Assembly (NCBI RefSeq): GCF_004402535.1
Contig: NZ_SOEY01000019.1
Span: forward strand, 204,447-268,446
Direction of reading: 5' to 3'
DNA length: 64,000 nucleotides
From: Cryobacterium glaciale
Lineage (GTDB): Bacteria; Actinomycetota; Actinomycetes; Actinomycetales; Microbacteriaceae
Part shown: piece after piece, positions 58,689-64,000 of the stretch
How positions within the stretch are numbered: position 1 is the stretch's first letter
How the letters are laid out: each line of letters starts with the position of its first letter
The notes under the pieces: model-generated
Told to the model about the DNA's origin: nothing
Seen by the model: the letters and a program-made list of their open reading frames with translations, nothing else
The model's database searches: none
Program-made: the position numbers and the translations under genes

Positions 58689-58870
58689 GGGACCGCTACC
58701 AGCGCGCGATGATTTCGCGGCGCGGTTTCCGGGCGTGGGGGCGAGTCGGTCATGCACCGAGCCTACGTCCCGAAGCCTGCGCAGGGGGCACGGAACTATG
58801 GCCTGGAGAATCATGGGGCAGTTCGAACCTTCAGTCTCTTCGCGGTGCACCAGCGTGAGAATATAGGGGA

Positions 58871-61570
58871 ATGTCGGATTCTGCGGGTGCCCCGGCGCAG
58901 GGGGCCGATTCGACCCCCGCATGGAAGCAGCTGGTGCTGCCGCCGGAGCAGCCGGCATCCGCTCTGCCGCGAATCGGCAATTTCGGGCAGCCGCGTGCCC
59001 TGCCCACCGGGCCGAAGGTGCCGATGGGGCTGCAATTCGAGCTGCGCGAGCAGACTCCGCGCACGAATGACCGCTGGCGCGGGCCGACCGCCAAACCGGT
59101 GAAGGCTCTCACGGCCGGGCACGGCGAGTACCGGCTCGGCGTGCGACCGGTCATTCAGAATGCGAACGGCAACTGGGTGCGCAGCAACGTCACCTGGAGC
59201 CACCTCACCTTTCAGCTGAACCGGTTCAACCTCGACCCGGAACATCACCGCTGGATCTCGCAGTTCGCGGCCCTGTACAAGGCCGTGCGCGAGGTCTACA
59301 CGAGCCAGGAAACCGACTGGATCTACCTCGACAACTTCACCAGTCCGCTGCTCTGGCCGCTGCTGCGGGAAGCCGAGCAGCTCGGCATCGGCTTCGTCGG
59401 CAACAAGAAGGACGTCTCTGTGCGGGTCGGGTCGCTCGCCGAAGTGAGTCTCGACGCCTCCCAAACGGATGCCGGCCCGCTGCTGCTGCAGGCCCGCCTG
59501 CACATCGACGGTGCCCCGCACCCGCTCGAGGCCGCCGGAACCATCGCCGGCCACGGCGTGTACAGCGTGCGCTTCGGCGCTCCGACGGTGTTCACGCTCG
59601 CGCCGAGCGCCGGCCCCCTGAGCGGGGAGCAGCGCCATCTGCTCGGGCAGATCGAGGCCGCGACGGTTCCCGCCGCCGACACGGCCGAGTTCCTCGGCAC
59701 GGTCTACCCGGCCTTGCAGCGCAGCGTCTCCGTCACCAGCACCGATTCATCGGTGCACTTTCCCGAGGTGCTGCCCGACGACTTCGAGCGCACCGACACT
59801 CCCCACCTCGTGATCACGACCGTGGAAACCGACCAGCGCGACTGGTTCGACCTCGGCGTGATCGTCACGGTCGGCGCGATCACGGTACCGTTCGGCCCGC
59901 TGTTCAAGGCCCTCGCGAAGGGCCAGACCCGGCTGAAGCTGGTCGACAACAGCTATCTCTCGCTGCAGAGCCCCGAATTCGAGCAGCTGCACGACCTCAT
60001 CAACGAGGCCCGCGCGTTACAGGAATGGGAGACCGGCCTGCGCATCAGCCGCTACCAGGCCAGCCTGTGGAGCGATTTTGAGGATCTCGCCGACGAGACC
60101 GTGCCGGCCGTGTCGTGGCGGGCAGCCGCCGCTGGCCTCAAGGACCTGGCCGGAATCGCCCCGGTCGCGCTGCCTGACACCGTGCACGCAACCCTCCGCC
60201 CGTACCAGCAGGAGGGGTTCGCCTGGCTCGCGTTCCTATGGAAACACCAGCTCGGCGGGGTGCTCGCCGACGACATGGGGCTGGGCAAGACGCTGCAGAC
60301 CCTCGCACTGCTGGTGCACGCGCGCACCTCGAGGCCGTTTCTGGTCGTCGCGCCGACCTCCGTGGTGGCGAACTGGTTGAACGAAGCGACTCGATTCACG
60401 CCCGGGCTGCGGGTGCGCACGCTCACGGCGACCGAGGCGAAAAGTCGCACCCTGATAGCGGACGCCGCCGCCACCGGAGACGTGCTCGTCACCTCCTACG
60501 CACTGTTCCGTCTCGACTTCGACGCCTACCAGGCCGTCACCTGGGCCGGCCTCATCCTCGACGAGGCGCAGTTCGTGAAGAACCGCACCAGTCGGGCCTA
60601 TGCCTGCGCGAAAGAGCTCGACACGCCGTTCAAGCTGGCGATCACGGGCACTCCGCTCGAGAACAACCTGATGGACCTGTGGTCGTTGTTCAGCATCGTC
60701 GCGCCGGGCCTGTTCGCGTCGTCCCGCAAGTTCCTGGAGGATTACGTGCGGCCGGTGACCCTTGCGTCGAGCCCGGAGCGGCTGGCGAAGCTGCGCCGGC
60801 GCATCCGCCCGCTGATTTTGCGGCGTACCAAGGAGGTCGTCGCTCGAGACCTTCCGCCGAAACAGGAGCAGGAATTGCAGATCGCGCTGAACCCGGCGCA
60901 CCAGAAGCTCTACGACACGTTCCTGCAGCGCGAACGGCAGAAACTCTACGGACTGATCGAGGAGCTCGACAAGAACCGGTTCATCATCTTTCGCTCGCTC
61001 ACCCTGCTGCGGCTGCTGAGTCTCGATGCCTCCCTCGTCGACCCGAAGTATGCCGCCGTGCGCTCGAGCAAGCTCGACGCCCTGTTCGAGCAGCTCGACG
61101 ATGTGATCGCCGAAGGGCACAAGGCGCTCATTTTCAGCCAGTTCACCTCGTTTCTGAAGCTCGTCGCTGCCCGGCTCGATGCGCAGGGCGTTCCGTATTG
61201 CTACCTCGACGGGTCGACTTTGCGGCGCAGCGACGTGATCGACCGGTTCAAGAGCGGAGCAGCCCCGGTTTTTCTGATCAGCCTCAAGGCCGGCGGCTTC
61301 GGCCTCAACCTCACCGAAGCCGACTATGTCTTTCTGCTGGACCCATGGTGGAACCCGCAGACCGAGGCGCAGGCCATCGACCGCACCCACCGCATCGGGC
61401 AGACCCGCAACGTGATGGTCTACCGGCTGGTTGCCACGGGCACCATCGAGGAGAAGGTCGTGGCGCTGCAGAAGCAGAAGGCGCAACTGTTCACCGCGGT
61501 GCTCGACGACGACGCCATGTTCAGCACCGCGCTCACCGCCGACGACATTCGCGGCCTTCTCGAGCCCTGA
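58871..61570 (+). CDS. SNF2-family DEAD/DEAH helicase, lacking a SWIM zinc finger
   Basis: An 899-residue SWI2/SNF2 translocase. Motif I is LADDMGLGKT near residue 468, motif II DEAQ near 564, motif III AITGTPLENN and motif VI in QAIDRTHRIGQTR near 838. The N-terminal 430 residues contain the bacterial SNF2-associated domain. Relatives in actinobacteria often have about 1050-1100 residues with a SWIM zinc finger in front; here the protein begins at PAWKQLVLPP, close to where that part would end, and no SWIM cysteines are found upstream. These proteins remodel or move on DNA, and a link to RNA polymerase or repair is proposed for some. It is divergent from the ligase and converges with the reductase. 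Confidence 0.92.
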   Translation: MSDSAGAPAQGADSTPAWKQLVLPPEQPASALPRIGNFGQPRALPTGPKVPMGLQFELREQTPRTNDRWRGPTAKPVKALTAGHGEYRLGVRPVIQNANGNWVRSNVTWSHLTFQLNRFNLDPEHHRWISQFAALYKAVREVYTSQETDWIYLDNFTSPLLWPLLREAEQLGIGFVGNKKDVSVRVGSLAEVSLDASQTDAGPLLLQARLHIDGAPHPLEAAGTIAGHGVYSVRFGAPTVFTLAPSAGPLSGEQRHLLGQIEAATVPAADTAEFLGTVYPALQRSVSVTSTDSSVHFPEVLPDDFERTDTPHLVITTVETDQRDWFDLGVIVTVGAITVPFGPLFKALAKGQTRLKLVDNSYLSLQSPEFEQLHDLINEARALQEWETGLRISRYQASLWSDFEDLADETVPAVSWRAAAAGLKDLAGIAPVALPDTVHATLRPYQQEGFAWLAFLWKHQLGGVLADDMGLGKTLQTLALLVHARTSRPFLVVAPTSVVANWLNEATRFTPGLRVRTLTATEAKSRTLIADAAATGDVLVTSYALFRLDFDAYQAVTWAGLILDEAQFVKNRTSRAYACAKELDTPFKLAITGTPLENNLMDLWSLFSIVAPGLFASSRKFLEDYVRPVTLASSPERLAKLRRRIRPLILRRTKEVVARDLPPKQEQELQIALNPAHQKLYDTFLQRERQKLYGLIEELDKNRFIIFRSLTLLRLLSLDASLVDPKYAAVRSSKLDALFEQLDDVIAEGHKALIFSQFTSFLKLVAARLDAQGVPYCYLDGSTLRRSDVIDRFKSGAAPVFLISLKAGGFGLNLTEADYVFLLDPWWNPQTEAQAIDRTHRIGQTRNVMVYRLVATGTIEEKVVALQKQKAQLFTAVLDDDAMFSTALTADDIRGLLEP

Positions 61571-62596
61571 TCAGACCGCGCTCGAAGCCGCCCACAGGTT
61601 GATGCCGTTGTCGACGGCGTGCTCATCGATCGCGGTCAGCTCCTCGGGGGTGAACTCGAGGTTCTGCAGCGCTCCCACGTTCGCTTCGAGCTGTTGCACC
61701 GACGACGCCCCGATCAGGGCGCTGGTCACCTCAAAATTGCGCAGGATCCAGGCCAGGGCCAGCTGGGCGAGGGATTGACCGCGCTCGGAGGCGATCGCGG
61801 TCAAGGCCCGGATGTGGGTCAGCGCCTCCGGGCTCACCATGGACTTGTTCGCCGATCCGTCGCGGGCGACCCGGGAGTCTGCCGGGATACCGCCGAGGTA
61901 ACGGTCAGTCAGTAGTCCCTGGGCCAGCGGGGAGAACGCGATGCAGCCGGCTCCGATGTCTTCGAGGGTGTCGAGCAGGTCGTCTTCGACCCAGCGGTTG
62001 AACATCGAGTATGAGGGCTGGTGAATCAGCAGCGGGGTGCCGAGGTCGGCCAGGATCGCCGCGGCTTCACGGGTGCGTTCGGGCGAGTACGAGGAGATGC
62101 CGGCGTAGAGGGCCCGGCCGCTCGTGACGGCCGTGTGCAGTGCGCCCATGGTCTCTTCGAGCGGGGTATCGGGGTCAGCGCGGTGGGAGTAGAAGATGTC
62201 GACGTAGTCCACGCCCATGCGGCCGAGCGACTGGTCGAGGCTCGACAGAAGATACTTGCGGCTGCCGAAATTGCCGTAGGGGCCCGGCCACATGTCGTAG
62301 CCGGCCTTGGTCGACAGCACGACCTCGTCGCGGTGCGCCGAGAAGTCTTCGCGGAACAGCTGGCCGAAGTTCGTCTCAGCGGAGCCATAGGGAGGCCCGT
62401 AATTGTTGGCCAGATCGAAGTGGGTGATGCCCAGGTCGAAGGCCCGGCGCAGAATGGCCCGCTGCGTTGCGAGCGGCTTGTCATCGCCGAAGTTCTGCCA
62501 GAGGCCGAGCGAGATGGCGGGGAGTTTGAGGCCGCTGCGCCCGGCGCGACGGTAGGGCATGGACTCGTAGCGAGATTCATTCGGGAGATACGTCAT
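61571..62596 (-). CDS. YghZ/GPR-type aldo/keto reductase
   Basis: A 341-residue aldo/keto reductase similar to E. coli YghZ (Gpr), which reduces L-glyceraldehyde 3-phosphate and methylglyoxal with NADPH. The MPYRRAGRSGLKLPAISLGL start and FDLANNYGPPYGSAE, STKAGYDMWPGPYG and SHRADPDTPLEETM segments are characteristic of that subfamily. The catalytic Asp, Tyr, Lys and His are present. Its stop abuts the helicase stop with no gap, and its ATG overlaps the glycosyltransferase stop by 4 bp, but a metabolic link to those genes is not obvious. Confidence 0.93.
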   Translation of the reverse strand: MTYLPNESRYESMPYRRAGRSGLKLPAISLGLWQNFGDDKPLATQRAILRRAFDLGITHFDLANNYGPPYGSAETNFGQLFREDFSAHRDEVVLSTKAGYDMWPGPYGNFGSRKYLLSSLDQSLGRMGVDYVDIFYSHRADPDTPLEETMGALHTAVTSGRALYAGISSYSPERTREAAAILADLGTPLLIHQPSYSMFNRWVEDDLLDTLEDIGAGCIAFSPLAQGLLTDRYLGGIPADSRVARDGSANKSMVSPEALTHIRALTAIASERGQSLAQLALAWILRNFEVTSALIGASSVQQLEANVGALQNLEFTPEELTAIDEHAVDNGINLWAASSAV

Positions 62597-63357
62597 CTGT
62601 TCATGATCCCATTCTTCTGGTCGACGTCGACATGATCGCGCAGGTAACCGGCGAACCCGGCTGGGGATCGCCCGACCCGTCGCCCCGACGTCAGCACCGG
62701 AATCAGCGCTGTGCGCGCCTCGGTGACCGCGAGACGGCGCAACGCGGCCACGAGTAGTACGTCTTCATCGCGGTCCACCGGCGCGAACTCGCCGGCGTTG
62801 AGGTAGCGGTCGGCTCGCACCCCGAGGTTGGCGCCGTGAACGTGCGGATGTCCCTCACCAATGGTGTGCAGCGTTTCCCAGCACAGCAGTTCGTGGGCGG
62901 CCAGATCGTCGTCCGGCTGCACCGTTCCGAGCACGAGCTCGGCGCCGTTGCGCGCCAGGGCCAGCTGGGTGACGAGCCAGTTCGGCGGCACGGCCGAGTC
63001 CGCGTCGGTGGTGGCGATCCAGATCTGCGAAGCGGATGCCGCTGCATCCGTTCGCGAGCGCAGCGACCGTCCCAGCGCGTGCCGGATACCGTCGCGGCGG
63101 GCCACACCTACCGCTCCAGCGTCGATCTCACAGCGACTGAAGTTGGTCCAGTGTGCGGCGACTCGCGCTGACAGGTCGGTGCATCGATCGAGAACCAGGA
63201 GCACGGTAACTCGCGGGCGGTCCGGTTCGGGCACGGCGCTCAGCGCGTCAATCGCTGCGGTGAGCGCGCTCAGACAGCGGGGCAGCAGCACTTCCTCATC
63301 GCGCACAGGAACCACGATGGCCACGTGTTCGATCGGGATCTGCGCGGCGCCAGTCAC
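62593..63357 (-). CDS. Family 2 glycosyltransferase
   Basis: A 254-residue GT-A fold glycosyltransferase, cytoplasmic with no membrane helix. It has the N-terminal IVVPVRDEEVLLPRCL strand/turn, VLLVLDRCTDLS and a TTDADSAVPPNWL segment carrying the metal-binding DxD-like aspartates, then DRDEDVLL as a possible catalytic-base region. Acceptor and sugar are unknown. It overlaps the methyltransferase by 4 bp and the reductase by 4 bp, giving a tight three-gene run that continues beyond the window; in related genomes such a methyltransferase/glycosyltransferase pair stands with a PIG-L deacetylase and an acyl-CoA dehydrogenase. Confidence 0.85.
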   Translation of the reverse strand: MTGAAQIPIEHVAIVVPVRDEEVLLPRCLSALTAAIDALSAVPEPDRPRVTVLLVLDRCTDLSARVAAHWTNFSRCEIDAGAVGVARRDGIRHALGRSLRSRTDAAASASQIWIATTDADSAVPPNWLVTQLALARNGAELVLGTVQPDDDLAAHELLCWETLHTIGEGHPHVHGANLGVRADRYLNAGEFAPVDRDEDVLLVAALRRLAVTEARTALIPVLTSGRRVGRSPAGFAGYLRDHVDVDQKNGIMNR

Positions 63358-63977
63358 GGAACCAGTCCGTCGCGCTGCGCCACGGACTGGGCGGGCCGCG
63401 GCTCGTAGACCTCGAGCACGAAGTCACGTTCCAGATGGTGCACGGTGCGCTGCAGCCCCACGACGTGGGTGAGCTGGGCGTGCACGGCATCACCGGTGAT
63501 CGGATATTCGGCGACCGGATGCCGCCAGTGACAGGCCACGAGCGCTCCGCCCGGCGCGAGGCTGGCTCGGCACCGTTCCAGCAGGCGGCGCAGATCGACC
63601 GTCGAGCAGTAATACCCCACCTCGGACAGCACGATCAGGTCAAAGGATCCGTCCGGCCACTCCCCCGGTACCGTGCACCGTTCGAAGGTGACCCCCGGGC
63701 GACCCGCCAGCCGTTCGCGGGCCAGGATGAGCGGTTGTTCGACCAGGTCGATACACAGCAGGGTGTCGCAGCGGTCGGCCAGTTCGGCCGTCAGCACGCC
63801 GGTCGAGCAGCCCAGTTCGAGTGCCGCCGAGAACCGTTGCCGGGGCAGGGCTGCGATCAATGCGGAGCGTTTGCGTTTCTCGTACCAGCGGGATTCGAAC
63901 CCCCACGGGTCGGGCCCGGATGCGTAGACCTCATCGAAGTAGCCAGCGGTGAGGGTCTGGTTCGGGTCGGCCTGCAC
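63354..63977 (-). CDS. NodS-like SAM-dependent methyltransferase (5' end may lie outside)
   Basis: About 207 residues of a class I methyltransferase resembling NodS. YFDEVYASGPDPWGFESRWYE is the family start, ALELGCSTGVLTAELA the SAM-binding motif, and SEVGYYCS and ACHWRHP follow in the catalytic part. The GTG at 63977 is the first start seen, but the frame stays open to the window end, so the true start may be upstream. It is translationally coupled to the glycosyltransferase and probably acts in the same envelope- or glycolipid-related pathway. Substrate unknown. Confidence 0.85.
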   Translation of the reverse strand: MQADPNQTLTAGYFDEVYASGPDPWGFESRWYEKRKRSALIAALPRQRFSAALELGCSTGVLTAELADRCDTLLCIDLVEQPLILARERLAGRPGVTFERCTVPGEWPDGSFDLIVLSEVGYYCSTVDLRRLLERCRASLAPGGALVACHWRHPVAEYPITGDAVHAQLTHVVGLQRTVHHLERDFVLEVYEPRPAQSVAQRDGLVP

Positions 63978-64000
63978 GGGAGCGTCGCTCGTCGCGGGCC

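Overview
The window looks like a chromosomal segment of a high-GC actinobacterium, most probably a member of the Microbacteriaceae (Cryobacterium/Salinibacterium/Leifsonia type). This is inferred from gene content and order (argS-lysA-hom-thrC-thrB, rho-prfA, prmC-sua5-wecA-atpI-atpBEFHAGDC), the actinobacterial Rho insertion, a DUF4192 protein, many GTG starts and dense 4-nt stop/start overlaps. No species call is possible from sequence alone.

Layout. (1) 0-6 kb: alanine dehydrogenase, then a leftward cluster of an EccC/FtsK-like double ATPase, a zinc-ribbon FHA protein, a PhnA-type zinc protein and a PP2C phosphatase, which looks like a stripped type VII-like or phospho-signalling module without WXG100 substrates. 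(2) 6-10 kb: an aminobutyraldehyde-type dehydrogenase divergent from an Lrp/AsnC regulator and a class III aminotransferase, likely polyamine or omega-amine catabolism, followed by DUF4192. (3) 11-15.5 kb: a heavily deleted ABC exporter pseudogene, an aldo/keto reductase, an Ogt-type DNA repair protein convergently overlapping a malate dehydrogenase with an aberrant C-terminal tail, and YaaA. (4) 15.5-26 kb: the complete F1Fo ATP synthase operon preceded by an AtpI-like protein, WecA-like transferase, Sua5 and PrmC. (5) 26-39 kb: cysK-cysE on the opposite strand between prmC and prfA, then prfA-rho, and the argS-lmeA-lysA-hom-thrC-thrB operon. (6) 39-42.3 kb: a lipoprotein, tRNA-Arg(CCG), and a 2.3-kb remnant of an integrated element bounded by a perfect 45-bp direct repeat of the tRNA 3' half. 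It holds an esterase fragment, a frameshifted membrane protein, a PadR fragment and an antitoxin whose partner toxin is cut off. (7) 42.4-48.4 kb: isocitrate lyase, a threonine-synthase-like enzyme, a broken secreted metalloprotease, tandem small membrane proteins, DUF2277 and a second HemK-type methyltransferase. (8) 48.4-56 kb: an IclR-regulated histidine-degradation operon hutU-hutF-hutI-hutD, then an oligopeptidase B. (9) 56-64 kb: a thiolase/adenylate-forming enzyme pair, an SNF2 helicase, a YghZ-type aldo/keto reductase, a glycosyltransferase and a methyltransferase running off the window edge.

Functionally most of the window is core metabolism: energy, the aspartate family, cysteine, translation termination and histidine catabolism. 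The accessory signal is concentrated at 10.9-11.9 kb (gene decay), 39.9-42.3 kb (decayed tRNA-targeted island) and 45.3-47.2 kb (decayed protease plus a truncated duplicate). Two compositional or sequence oddities run through otherwise ordinary genes: a strongly over-represented 9-mer (ARCGGATGC/GCATCCGYT) and several enzymes with altered signature residues (Ogt GCHRV, thiolase Cys to Ser, HemK-like NAPY). No complete novel system was found; the best leads are the att-bounded remnant with its phased repeats, the reduced EccC-like module and the thiolase/ligase pair.
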